A stretch of DNA of 64,000 nucleotides from Rapana venosa. Lineage: Eukaryota > Mollusca > Gastropoda > Neogastropoda > Muricidae. The notes under the pieces are model-generated. The model did no database searches, was not told the origin of the DNA, and saw only the letters and a program-made list of their open reading frames with translations. Each line of letters begins with the position of its first letter. Position 1 is the first letter of the stretch. Both the position numbers and the translations under genes were made by a program. Below are positions 1 to 10,441 of this stretch, one piece after another. Location: contig CM054158.1 in the NCBI GenBank assembly GCA_028751875.1, positions 48,518,108 to 48,582,107 on the forward strand, in the 5' to 3' direction.

Positions 1-389
1 GCACGCCCACTTTTTGTCTCTCTAAAATTCTATGCAGACCAGCTAGGGCTGGTAGTACTGATGACATAAAGTGATAATTATAAACATACACTGATACAGT
101 ATCCACTCTGCACCTTCAAAAAGCACTGGCTCTGTTAAGACTCAAGCTCAACTTGCCAATGATGCTACCTGAAAAATTCACTTGCAAAGCCCCTTAAACC
201 AAGTTGAATGACTCCACAAGGAGCAATGACTCTTAGTCTTAGTTTAAGCTTTGAAGATCCTCTTCTACTGTTCTAGTCTGACTGGCTTTGATGACTTGAA
301 ACAAGAATCCAAACACAAACTGCCACATTGACAGCACGCAGGGCACACTCGTGCGTGCGCGCGCGCGTGCACACACACACACACACACA

Positions 390-424
<35 letters not shown>

Positions 425-891
425 AGACACTGAGATGAGACAGATCTATAGACAGACACTGAGGCAGTTCTAGACACTAAGAGTAAGACAGAGACAGAGA
501 GATGTTTTGTTATTGTGATTTATTTACCTCCTAGCAGAGATTTCTGACTTGGGGACTGAGCTGACAGAGAGAAATCATACCACCACAAGAAACAAGATAA
601 AACAAGAAAAGCAAAGAAAACTTGGAAACCCCACAAAGCACTTTCAATTTACGAAAACTTTGTTTGAAAAATAAACAGTGCCATTTGGAATGTACAAAAA
701 ATAAGCTGTTTTAGCATCAGAAGAATTCGAACCACTAAATTATGAATAAGAAGACATTAAACTCGGACTAACGTGACACAAAACAAACCTGACTCGTCGA
801 CTGCCACGGTGACGGATCCGCCATCTTGCTTGTTTTCGGTGATGATTCTTGGTCGTCTTTTGGCAGAAAATTATACAATCAACTTCTCATT
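1..891. other. No gene seen; composite CA/GA microsatellite
   Basis: Non-coding sequence with no protein or RNA gene that I can support. Positions 352-422 hold a compound microsatellite (GC/CA alternation, then CA, then GA). The two short reading frames over it are translations of the repeat. Confidence 0.6.
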
Positions 892-926
892 GTCTATTTA
901 TCTATCTATCTATCTGTCCCGTAGTC

Positions 927-2476
927 TTACGACCGTGGGGGCACCCTCAGAGACTCAATAACCAGTTCCCTCCATTCCTCTCTCTGTCCTGCCTTTCTCA
1001 GGGTTTTGTTGAGTTCTAGGCCTGTCCATTCGCTGATGTTATCCTCCCAGCTCTTCCTTTGTCTGCCTCTTCTTCTTCCTCCTTGGACAGTGCCTTGTAA
1101 AACTGTCTTTGCAAGTCCTTTGGATCTTGTGACATGCCCATACCATTTAAGTTTACGCTTTTTCACGATCGTTAGAAGGTTCTCATAAGGTCAAATGGTT
1201 TGCTGGATTCTGTTATGCACGCTTTCGTTGCTTATGTGGTCTTTGTAAGAGATGCCAAGGAGTCTCCGAAAGCATCTCATCTCCACCACCTGTACTCTTC
1301 TCTCCAAATCTGCAGTCAGGGTCCATGATTCACAGGCATACAGAAATATGGATATGACAAGGGAGCGCATTAGTCTGATCTTGGAGATAAGTGAGATCTT
1401 TTTATCTCTCCAGATGGTGTTTAGTTTTGACAGTGCTGTTATTGTCTGTGCAGTCCTGCATACTACTTCTGGCTGGGATCCCTGGTCTGATACAATGGCT
1501 CCCAGGTACTCGAAGCTTTGAACTGTTTCCAGCTTCTGGTCATTAACCCTGATATCAGTGCTAATGCCGTTGGTGTTATTAGTCATCAGTTTGGTCTTCT
1601 CTGCACTGATTTCCATGCCATATGTTTTGGAGGCCTTATTCAGGTGTTCTGTTAGGCTGGCAAGCTCTTTTTCTGATCCTGCTATTCCATCAATGTCATC
1701 TGCGAAGCGGAGGTTTGTGATCATTCTGCCACCAATGCTGACTGATCCTTCATGCTGTTCCAGTGCATCAGCCATGGTTTTCTCAAGGAAGATGTTGAAA
1801 AGAGTGGGTGAGAGTAGACAGCCCTGCCTTACTCCAACTGTTGTTCGAAACCATTCTCCAATGTTGTTGTTGTAGTACACTGCACTGGTGGCCTCGCTGT
1901 ACAGCTGTTTGATGACTCTGATCAGGTTTGCATTGATGCTGTACAAATTCATGGTTGCCCACAAAGTTGCATGCCACACCCTGTCAAATGCCTTCTTAAA
2001 ATCGATAAATACATGGTAAAGGTCTTGTTGATGTTGAAGGTACCACTCACATAGTATTCTGAGGTTGAATATCTGTTCTGTTGTGCTGCGCCCTGCTCTG
2101 AAACCTGCTTGTTCCTCAGCAATGATGGTCTCTGCTTGTGGCTTCAGTCTATTCAATATTATCTGCAGCATGACCTTGCTTGGGTGGCATATGAGGCTGA
2201 TTGTGCGGTAATTATGGCATTGTTGTAGATAGTTGTGGGAGGGTGATGATGAGTGACTGTGTCCATGGTGTTGGCCATTTTCCTGTCTGCCAGATCTTGT
2301 TGCAGATTCTTAGTAGGGCGCTGATCATGGCTTCCCTCCAGCTTGAACCAACTCAGCTGGAATGTTGTCAGCCCCTGCTGACTTCCCCTTTTTCAGCGAT
2401 CTGACTGCTGTTTCCACTTCTTCACGGAGGATAGGGTGACTGTCTGTGTCTTTGCTTGCGGGTACATTCTCATTGT
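927..2476 (-). pseudogene. LINE ORF2 fragment: reverse transcriptase plus C-terminal domain
   Basis: The translation contains, in order, a region before the palm (EVETAVRSLKKGKSAGADNI), NYRTISLICHPSKVM, EEQAGFRAGRSTTEQI, VFIDFKKAFDRVWH with the first catalytic Asp, GVRQGCLLSPTLFNIF, the catalytic box RFADDIDGIAG (FADD form), FEYLGAIVSDQGS, LYACESWTLT, and the C-terminal KLKWYGHVTRS...GGRRRGRQRKSWED block of RTE-type proteins. It is broken. One in-frame TGA at 1191-1193 separates the polymerase from the C-terminal block, which continues in the same frame down to 927. One base is missing near 2332-2336, and there is a small deletion near 2232-2245. Few lesions over 1.5 kb suggest a fairly young copy. 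Confidence 0.85.
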
Positions 2477-2750
2477 GGTCAGAGCACTCGCTTTCCCCCA
2501 GCCAAGTTAAGCAGCGTCGAGCGTGGTTACCAGTTGGATGGGTGACCGTTTGCGCGCCTTGGCTTCAGTACAGTTCCCCCAGTTCACCCAGCTGTAAATG
2601 GGTACCTGCCCTCTTTAGGGTCAGGGAAGGTAAAGCAGCGAGGGAGAGGAGATGGGCGCCGCCCTCAATATGCTGGCCCTAGAGAAGTGAGGTCTCTGAC
2701 GCCTCGCTCCCCTACGACCTTATAGGTTATGGGACTCCTTTACCTTCCTT
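2477..2750 (+). mobile_element. Family A SINE (tRNA/5S composite head), 5'-truncated, inserted in LINE
   Basis: It begins inside the tRNA-like head (GGTCAGAGCACTCGC). A 5S-rRNA-like stretch follows (AAGTTAAGCAGCGTCGAGC, then TTGGATGGGTGACC), then a body ending near CTCCTTTACCTTCCTT. It is flanked by a perfect 14-bp direct repeat TACATTCTCATTGT at 2463-2476 and 2751-2764, which is the target-site duplication, so insertion into the LINE is directly visible. Other copies are at 13595, 27483, 35120 and 41230. Confidence 0.85.
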
Positions 2751-2766
2751 TACATTCTCATTGTAG

Positions 2767-3450
2767 GGAAGGCAAATAAACGAACAAGTGTGTGTGTGTG
2801 TGTGTACTTACTATGATAGATCAATGTGTGTTTTCATTTATTGAACCTATCTAGTATTTTGAATAGCAGTCATCAAGTTCATTTTACCTGAAAAATGTCT
2901 ATTGCTTGTTTTATGCTGTTCCTTCCTCGATTTTAGTTGGTTCAGTTTGCGTTTGTTTTACACTTCGGCTTCAATGGTTTTTATTGGGGTGGGGGGGAGG
3001 GGGGTAAGATAGGTACCAGTACGACCATTTTCAAACCCATTATGGATTCCACATCAGTCTAGTCTTCGAAGACGATGTTTTTACGACATGACACTTTTGT
3101 GCGTGTAATTTATTCTAAGTTATCCATTCCTACTGCCATATGGTGATATATGTGGTGATTTAACATGCATTTAAAAGTTTTTAGAAATGCATGCACTCAT
3201 GCAAAGCACTCTGCTTAAACCATCTTTTTTTGTCAGTGTTAAAATTATTGGGTGGTATGCATAGTGTCTAATCTTCCCCTGAGCTTGTAGCTCTGCAGGA
3301 GGTCTGCCTGCTGGCCTCAGCCAACACATTCTGACTTCAGCACAGCTCCACAGAAAGTTCATAAGTGAAACAATTTTCAAATTTGCTTGAACACAAAATG
3401 CAGGAGAATGTTCTGGATAGGGAGAAAATAAGCATATGAGAGAGTGAGCT

Positions 3451-3452
<2 letters not shown>
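2767..3452. other. No gene seen
   Basis: Unassigned AT-rich DNA with a short GT run (about 2789-2806) and a G-rich run (about 2987-3004). No coding or RNA signal recognised. Confidence 0.5.

Positions 3453-3519
<67 letters not shown>
3453..3519. repeat. (AG)n microsatellite
   Basis: About 33 AG units, nearly perfect, ending directly at the left edge of a family D element. Ser/Leu-repeat reading frames on the minus strand here are artefacts. Confidence 0.95.
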
Positions 3520-3522
<3 letters not shown>

Positions 3523-4070
3523 CTGGCACATAATTTGTGGAAGATGGGGATGCTTTTATACTGAAGGGCTCCCTGGCATTCCCAGTGGGGGTGAAAAATC
3601 TGAGGGACAGGAAAGGGACCTGGAATCTGCTTAAATGTCAGCTCCAGAGGAAAAGGATTGTCTGGGTGCAGACCATGGTTTGGCAATTTTGTGGTTTACT
3701 GGGTTGTAGGAAACACTTGTGTGATAATAACATTCCCCCATGGGGGTGTGTGGGGGTATATTGGTATAAATAACATCCCCACCTTCAGGAAATTATGTGC
3801 TAAGAATTCACACTTTTCTATCCCTCTCTTTGCATCTGCCTTGTTCCTTTTCTTCCTGTCACCCCCCTTCTTGTCTATTATCTGCTTTTTTGTCCTTTCT
3901 CCTAACTTTATTCCAGAAAGACTTAATAAAAGAGGACAGTTCTCTCCCACATCGAAGTCAGATAACCTGGGCCTAACTTGACAGGCGCTCTATGGCAGCG
4001 CAAAGCATTTTCGCTCATATGACAGGCAACAGTAGTTGCTGTCTGAGCATTCAATGACAAAGAATACAAC
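3520..4070 (+). mobile_element. Family D interspersed repeat with inverted arms
   Basis: Unclassified repeat. The left arm (about 3522-3590) reads GGCACATAATTTGTGGAAG...GGGGATGC and is the inverted counterpart of 3735-3815 (CATCCCCACCTTCAGGAAAT...ATGTGC), leaving about 150 bp between the arms. The right part holds the family signature GGGCCTAACTTGACAGGCGC then ATGACAGGCAACAG (about 3965-4060). Related copies are at 4355, 30180, 42062, 54222, 55060 and 56205. No protein is encoded. A foldback or MITE-like nature is possible but unproven. Confidence 0.65.
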
Positions 4071-4244
4071 ACTTTTTTGAAGAATGTATTGTCCATCATC
4101 AAGAAGGATTTCCAAACAGTTTTCTCCTTTAAAAAAAATCAAATATTGTAAATGTTTTAAGATTGCTTTTTGATTGCTAAAGGAAGATACCATGTGTATG
4201 GACTCTCTGTGAAATGAATTTGAATTCTAATCAACCAGTATTTG

Positions 4245-4345
4245 TTGTTGTTCGGGAGTTTTTTTGTTCCTTGGCAAGAGCTCCGAGGTTCACCAATGGT
4301 GAGATTTTGTGTATGCCACCATTTTAGCTCACCATGAAGGTCTAT
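4245..4345 (-). mobile_element. Family C SINE tail fragment
   Basis: Contains the C tail signature AGCTCCGAGGTTCACCAATG followed by a match to the pre-tail. The head and core are missing. It lies directly beside a family D fragment. Confidence 0.7.
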
Positions 4346-4354
4346 TCTTGTCTG

Positions 4355-4545
4355 TTTTCTACTGCCCTGGTCCATTCTCCTGCCTTTCTTAAAGCAAGAC
4401 TGAAAACATAACACTCCTCTTTCACACAGATATCAGATGCACTGGGTCTAACTTGTCAGGTGCTTAACGGCAGCGTGACACATTTTCTTTCATATGACAG
4501 AAAAATCGTTGTTGTTCGAGTATTCAACAATGAAGAAGGAATGGG
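4355..4545 (+). mobile_element. Family D repeat fragment
   Basis: The right part of family D: TTGTCAGGTGCTTAACGGCA, then TTTCATATGACAG and the TGTTCGAGTATTCAAC end. Similar to 3960-4060 and 30590-30670. Confidence 0.65.
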
Positions 4546-4945
4546 ATCAAACCCACAATCATTGATTCACATCTTAATTAAGGCAGGTGCACAACCACTA
4601 GACTCCTAATCCACTTTTATAAGCACATTACTGTGCCAAATTCTTGTATGTCTCGGGTGGTCAAGATTGATTATGGGTATATATATATATATACATCCTG
4701 GTTGTCCTGTTTGATTTTTGCAGAATCCAATCCAATCCAATCCTGTTGTTTATATAGCCTTGCCAACCAGAGGCCCTATCCCTTGTGGCTGTCAGGATCC
4801 AAGTTAAGCTAATGTATGTAGACTTTTTTTTCTATGTAAACTCTTTATCATGTAGCATCTGAATCATTATACTGAAACTTAAGTGTGACAAATATTCCTC
4901 AAAGACTGAATATGGAATCATTCAAAGAGGGATTTTTTTAATTTT
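4546..4945. other. No gene seen; short TA and CCAAT runs
   Basis: Unassigned sequence. There is a short (TA)n at about 4678-4693 and a few tandem AATCC units at 4726-4743. Confidence 0.5.
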
Positions 4946-5292
4946 ATGTTCTTCAGCTAAAGCTCTGAGGTTCAGCAATGCTGAGATGTTTGCGAATGCA
5001 ATCCTTTTTGCTCTCCATAAATGAAGGCAGCCACATTTTGACTTCAGTGTGCATGCATTTTCCTTTTTTGTCATCCATTCTTACTCGTCCAAAAGGCAGA
5101 ACGGGTTTTAATGTGTGCAAGATATTCTGATCTATTCACACACGGGACCTCAGATTATAGTCTCATCTGAAGGACTTTTGGGAGAGAGGAGTTGGCACTG
5201 ATACTAACTCCAGAGGAAATATCCAGGTTTGATCCCAGGTCGTCAAACTGCAAGCACCATGTTCTAACCACTATGCTATCCTGCCCCTTCTG
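4946..5292 (-). mobile_element. SINE with head type 1, shared core and family C tail
   Basis: Read on the minus strand, a tRNA-like head (GCAGGATAGCATAGTGGTTA, a degenerate A box) is at about 5250-5290. A B-box-like element follows (GGGATCAAACC). Next come the core (AGTCCTTCAGATGAGACTAT in spirit, near 5150-5170) and the family C tail ending at about 4950. It is important because it pairs the head of family B with the tail of family C. Confidence 0.75.
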
Positions 5293-5305
5293 AAGAGGAA
5301 CAAAA

Positions 5306-5700
5306 AATAACAATAATAATAAATGGAATTTATATAGCGCTATATCTTGCAAAAAGAAATCAAAACACTTGCATTCACATTCAACACACCCATACATACA
5401 ACCAATAACAATTAACAGTTAACAAATTCAAATGTACACACACACACACATTATACACTTTGGCAGGGTGATGGGATTTTGGCTGTTTTAGGCGAGGATA
5501 GATTTGAGATGAAACAAGAGCGGGAAAATCAGATTTGGAAAAAATATGTCTTGAGGCTGGATTTAAAGTGTCATAAGTAGGCTTTTGGCGAAGGGAGAGA
5601 GGGAGGTCATTCCAAATCACTGGACCAGAAACAGAGAAAGAGTGACGGCCAACAGTGGATTGGTTGAATCTCTGTGTTCGTAAGCACAAGGTATCTGCAG
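5306..5700 (-). pseudogene. LINE 3' end: C-terminus of a CR1/Jockey-like polyprotein
   Basis: The minus-strand reading frame from 5689 contains GRHSFSVSGPVIWNDLPLSL and a downstream helix ending in HIF. This is the usual C-terminal end of CR1/L2/Jockey-type reverse transcriptases (pattern FSVxGPxxWNxLP). It is followed by a 3' UTR ending in TATATAGCGC... and (TTA)n at 5310-5345. The same 3' tail recurs at 21419-21497 and 47505-47575. Only the last ~90 codons survive. Confidence 0.7.
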
Positions 5701-5829
5701 CAGAGTGGAGGGAACAAGAAACATTAGCCTAGGTACTGGTATCAGATGGGCTTGTTGTAAATTTATGTACTTATGTTTATGATTCTTTTCTAGTGTTGAA
5801 AGCCTGCTGCATATATATATGCAGGATTG

Positions 5830-6240
5830 TATTTTCCAATCCTCAGCCAGAGCTTCGAGGTTCACCAATGGTGAGATTTTTGCATATATGTGACCAATTA
5901 GGTAGCTGCATTCTGACTTGTGAGAATGGTGTCTAAACATGACACTGATGTGCACGCACGTTGTTTTTTGTTTGATTTTAAAAAATGTTGTCATCTGTTC
6001 CTACCAGCACAAAATGGCCTACTCTTCTGAATGGCGGAACAGGTTTTCCATTGTTGCGCAAGATGTTCTGCGTACATTCGCGCACGGGGCCTCACTTTAG
6101 AGTCTCATCTGGAGGACGTTGACATTCAGTTTGATTTTCTCGTCAAACTGGGAAGAAAGGGCAAGGGTGAGAATCAAACCCAGGACCTCACGGTTTACTT
6201 GTTAGGCAGGCAAATGTCTTAAGTGTCCTGCCACCTTCCT
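5830..6240 (-). mobile_element. Family C SINE, full length (head type 2)
   Basis: Minus strand, 5' to 3': a tRNA-like head beginning GGTGGCAGGACACTTAAGAC at about 6235, with a B-box-like element near 6170-6185. The shared core follows (about 6040-6130), including GGAAAACCTGTTCCGCCATT. The tail ends with a match to CTCGAAGCTCTGGCTGAGG at about 5840. This is a good reference copy for the family. Confidence 0.8.
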
Positions 6241-7025
6241 TCTTATAAAATATGCAGAACAATGACAACATAAACCAACACACACAACACATACACACAA
6301 ACAAACCCAGTATGAAGTGACAAGATTTTATTAGCTGTTGTTCTCACTTCCAAAAAAACCCAATCTTTACATAAAAACTAAGCAAGAACACACTCCACTC
6401 ACTCGTCCACAACACTTGTTCTTACTCAGGCCACCATCTCATCGAAGTTCACTCTCCTCGGCTGCTACGACAACGATGGTGCTACCTTGGCAAGGGATGT
6501 AACTCGTAAAAAAAACGACGAGAGAGCGCAACCATACACACATTTTCCAAAAAAGTCTACAAAGTATTTCTTTCATGTCCATGCTGAACAAGTACAAAGG
6601 TAACATTTCATGAATGATCCAATTCAAATTGACATTTCAGGGATCAAATACAAATGGAAAAGCCAAAAAATAATTGGTTTAAGGGGGGGGGGGGGGGGTG
6701 AGTGGGAGGAGGGTGGACAAAATTTCCGATTACATATCAAATACATGTGCAGAATAGGTAGAAAGAAGAAAAAAACCCAACTATTCTCTAACGGTACATT
6801 TACAAATACACAAGTCACATATATATGTATGGAAAAAAAAATCTAAAATTTAAATGCATGCATATATAATATATATGCAGGCACACTCACACGCATGTAT
6901 GCATACGCACACAGACATAACTTCACACACACACACACACACACCAGCATGTCAGGGTCTTAGACGTGCATCAAACACGACAAAGTTACTAACTACAAAT
7001 TTGGCTCATCACCCAGCCAACCAAT
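6241..7025. other. No gene seen; microsatellites and G run
   Basis: Repeat-rich non-coding DNA: a G run at about 6685-6698, a TA-rich patch near 6862-6880, and a CA run at about 6925-6943. Confidence 0.5.
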
Positions 7026-7151
7026 GTGGACATTTATCAAAACTGCCACCACATCAACGCCAAGAACCTGGCTTATTCTGCAGAACAAGTGGACATTTAT
7101 CAAAACTGCCACCACATCAACGCCAAGAACCTGGCTTATTCTGCAGAACAA
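7026..7151 (+). repeat. Perfect 63-bp tandem duplication
   Basis: Two adjacent copies (7026-7088 and 7089-7151) are essentially identical. Because 63 is a multiple of three, the 122-codon frame over it stays open. Downstream composition (Gln/Asn/Lys/Pro-rich, from ACC/AAC repeats) gives no sign of a real protein. Confidence 0.9.
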
Positions 7152-7734
7152 ACAGAACAGGGCTATACCAAAGACCTTGCCCCTTCAGGCTGGCTTAGTT
7201 GTGAAATGATCACCCCAAAAAATCTTCATGAAAACCAACCAGCCAACCAACCAAACCAAACTCAAACCAAACAGAAAAGATGGAAAGAAAAAACTGTGGT
7301 ACACTTTGAACCAACTTTACACATGAACAAAGAAAACAGTAGACAAAGCAAAAACACAACACCCAAGTGTTTGGCAGAGCAAATTTTCGGTTGATTTAAG
7401 GCTAAGAGACTGGCAAAACAAAATGAAACAAAAAAACGTTGTAAGCAAATAACTCTGCAGAATGGATAACTCCTGCCTTTCCTAGTGTTTGCAACTTTAC
7501 TTTCTCATTGCTTAAAAAAAGAAAAATACAGGTATTATAGTATAGACTATGTTGGCATTTTCTTTCTTTTTTCCCCCTTTTTTTTTTAAGTGTGGTAAAC
7601 TAGCTAGACAAGACAAGGTTACAGAAAGGCAGAAAATACGCAAGAAACGTGAGATGATTCTTATCAATAATATCGCTGTTGAGAGCCCGACTGATTGGAA
7701 ATTCAACATGAATATGATTTCAGACAATCATATC
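7152..7734. other. No gene seen
   Basis: A-rich, low-complexity sequence with CCAA/ACCA repeats. No supported gene. Confidence 0.45.
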
Positions 7735-7915
7735 ATGCAAATTTAATATGAATGCGATTTCGGTCAATCATATGCAAATTCAATATATATGATTTCAACC
7801 AATCATATGCAAATTCAATATATGATTTCAACCATATGCAAATTCATATATGATTCCAGTCAACCATATGCAAATTCAATATATGATTTCAATCAATCAC
7901 ATACAAAATTCAAAA
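7735..7915 (+). repeat. ~30-37 bp minisatellite carrying five POU octamers
   Basis: Imperfect tandem units of the form CATATGCAAATTCAATATAT then GATTTCAACCAAT. The octamer ATGCAAAT occurs at 7735, 7772, 7807, 7836 and 7868. The unit itself is plain in the sequence; any protein-binding role is inference. Confidence 0.8.
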
Positions 7916-8363
7916 TGAATGCAATTTTGGTCAATCGTATCACCGACTGCAAAACCATGTCATTTTATTTCATCAATCCATTCCACGCTCATTCCAATCC
8001 ATCATCTTGTAACCTAACACGCAGAGTGTCACGTGGTTTCTTATCACCAGACTCTTTCAGACAGATAGCGCAGGACAGAGCAAAGAATCTGTCCCCTTAA
8101 TTCATCATCCTAAGAATTTTTTTTTTTTTTAAAGCGTACAAAAAACCCCAACAAAAACGCCTTCATAAATACACATGGTACATCAAAGATGACGAAGAAG
8201 AAGAAAACAAAAACTACAACATCAACAACAAGAAAGAAAAAAGAGGAAGAAAAAGAAGAAGGAAGGAAGGAAGAAAAAAGAAATGAAAGAAAGAAAGAAA
8301 GAGAAAGAAGAGCAAATTATGCAAAAATCAAAAACAACTACAACCACCCCCCCCCCCCCCAGA

Positions 8364-8421
<58 letters not shown>

Positions 8422-9726
8422 TACACACATATGCAAATACCACCTGCCAAACAGGACATCCTGAGCCCATCCCAGTATCAAGTATGTCACTCAAAACCAC
8501 AGAGAAACAGCAAAAATGATATATTACTGGCAAAATCACACACACACACACACCATCCTCCCTACCCCCCAAAAATAGGGGGGGGGGGGGGGGGGAGCAG
8601 GAGTGTGTGGTGGTGGTAGTAAAGGCTAGTTGTGAAGAGAAGAGGCAGCCCCCCCCCCTCCTCCCTCCCCCACCTCTCCCAAAACAAAACCAACCCAGAA
8701 CAAAGAACCAGAGAGATGAAGGATGGCATAAAGAAGACAAAGCAAATCAGAAACGAAGAGACCAATACTGTTTTAACAAATTGAAAAAGTGAAAAAGAAG
8801 AAAACAAGCACACAAAAACACAAGACTGAAAAAGGAACAACAAATTCTTGCGCAAAAAATGTCCCATTAAGTTGAGGATACTATCTGAACAATCCCAAAA
8901 AAAAACAACAACAAAAACAACCCTCCCCCATAATTTCTACAAGAAGAATGGGTGAAGAAGTCATATTCTCTATCAGTATCGCGCTTTAATGAGTACATGT
9001 GTTTTATATATATATATATATACGTGTAGAAACATAGATTCAGATGTATGTGTGCACGCATGCACACAAAAACACACACACACACAGCATGTAAGAATCC
9101 ACCTTTCTTCTGACTGATCGTAATACATCATCAAATTATCATACACTTCACACCCACACCGATCCCTCAGATTCCGAATCCTTTGGGGGCATCTTCGAGG
9201 CTTTGTCAACCACTTTTCTCCATACACATACCCACACAAATCAACCCCACATTTGGATATATATATATATATATATACGGGTAAACGTACATCATCAAGA
9301 TGTAAAAATCATCAGAATAATCAAATATATACTCGCGAACTTTCAAATACTAAACAGCATCTGAGAACACACACACACACCCATGAATGCATGCACACAC
9401 ACACACATAACAAACACGCACACATCACACACAGAGGGATACAAGAGGAGAGCAAGGGACAGGAAAAATACACGCGTAAGAGGACTTGCATGAGAAGCGG
9501 TCCCTCAAAATCAGGGACTGTCGCTGAAACCCACAAGTCTCCCTCTCCCTCTCCTCTCACTTCATGGTGTTTACAGCTCCGCCGACCACAAAGGCCATTT
9601 CTGAGCTGTCACCTCCCTCAATACCAACACTCGTAAGAACGGCCACTTCAAGCCCATACTGAACGCATACTAATCCTTTCTTCTTCAGTTTTTTGGGTTT
9701 TTTGGGTTTTTTTGTTTTTTGTTTTT
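7916..9726. other. No gene seen; dense microsatellites and homopolymers
   Basis: Contains purine-rich GAA/GGAA tracts (8190-8320), a C run (8347-8360), a (TA)n microsatellite (about 8369-8414), a G run (8578-8596), TA runs at 9005-9022 and 9259-9277, and several CA runs (9070-9087, 9366-9410). All reading frames here are simple-repeat translations. A 50-bp stretch at about 9565-9615 matches 14006-14058 and, inverted, 25308-25356 (family H). Confidence 0.55.
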
Positions 9727-10030
9727 TGTTCCCTGGCTAGAGTGCCGAGGGACACCAATGGTCACAGGTGAGATTTTGCGTATGCAACCATTTTTTTAAT
9801 TTCGTTTTTTTTTTACCCACCATTTAGGTAACCACATTCCGAGCTTATGGTGTGTAAACACGACACCTGTACGCACGCCTTTAAACAAAATGTTGTCATC
9901 CATTCATACTGGTACAGAATGGCCTACTCTTCCGAAAGGCGGAATAAGTTTCTTACATGTGCGCAAGACGTTCCATGTGCATTTGCACACGAGGTCTTGG
10001 TTTTATAGACTCGTCCAAAGGACTGCTGAT
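9727..10030 (-). mobile_element. Family C SINE, head missing
   Basis: Tail (AGAGTGCCGAGGGACACCAA) at about 9738, an A-rich interruption, then the core with GGCCTACTCTTCCGAAAGGC (about 9920-9945) and a GACTCGTCCAAAGGACT end at about 10015. The tRNA-like head is absent. Confidence 0.75.
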
Positions 10031-10239
10031 CCTTCAAATATGAAACGCTGTCAACATGAACGCGCGCATGCATTAAAATGACAAAGTACTTTGAACTATT
10101 CTGCACCTTAAGGCAAAAATAAAACCAGGCTGTGCTGAGAACACCAAGCCATTCCTCTTCGTTTGATCGTCATATCCCCAAATTATTATTATTTTTAAAC
10201 CATAAAAAAGATCAAACATTTCCAAGTAATCGAAGCATA

Positions 10240-10441
10240 TACACACAGACACAAAATTCCATATGATACACTCACACACACAAAATTCCATATAATACAC
10301 AAAATTCCACACAATACAACAATTCCATACAATACACACACAACAAAATTCCATACAATACACACACACATACAAAATTCCATACAATACACACAAACAA
10401 AATTCCATACAATACACACACACATACAAAATTCCATACAA
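10240..10441. repeat. ~20-30 bp minisatellite (AAAATTCCATACAATACACA)
   Basis: About eight imperfect units of AAAATTCCATACAATACACA with variable CA extensions. The Tyr/Cys-rich minus-strand frames are its translation. Confidence 0.9.

Larger units (their letters stand above)
892..2766 (-). mobile_element. RTE-like non-LTR retrotransposon, 5'-truncated, with nested SINE
   Basis: This is a LINE whose 3' end lies at low coordinates. It ends in a (GATA)n tail at about 892-915 (TCTA on the plus strand), a short-tandem-repeat tail typical of the RTE clade. The body encodes a reverse transcriptase and the C-terminal region described in the ORF2 entry. The 5' part is missing: recognisable protein stops near 2766, just past a SINE inserted at 2477-2750. 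A second copy of its last 290 bases lies at 19457-19756 with the same tail. The upstream endonuclease domain is absent. RTE assignment rests on motif order and tail type, not on a search. Confidence 0.82.

Noticed and set aside
7026..7394. A 122-codon gene starting in the 63-bp duplication
   Set aside because: Downstream residues reflect CCAA/ACCA and A-rich repeats; no domain, no splice sites, no promoter signal.
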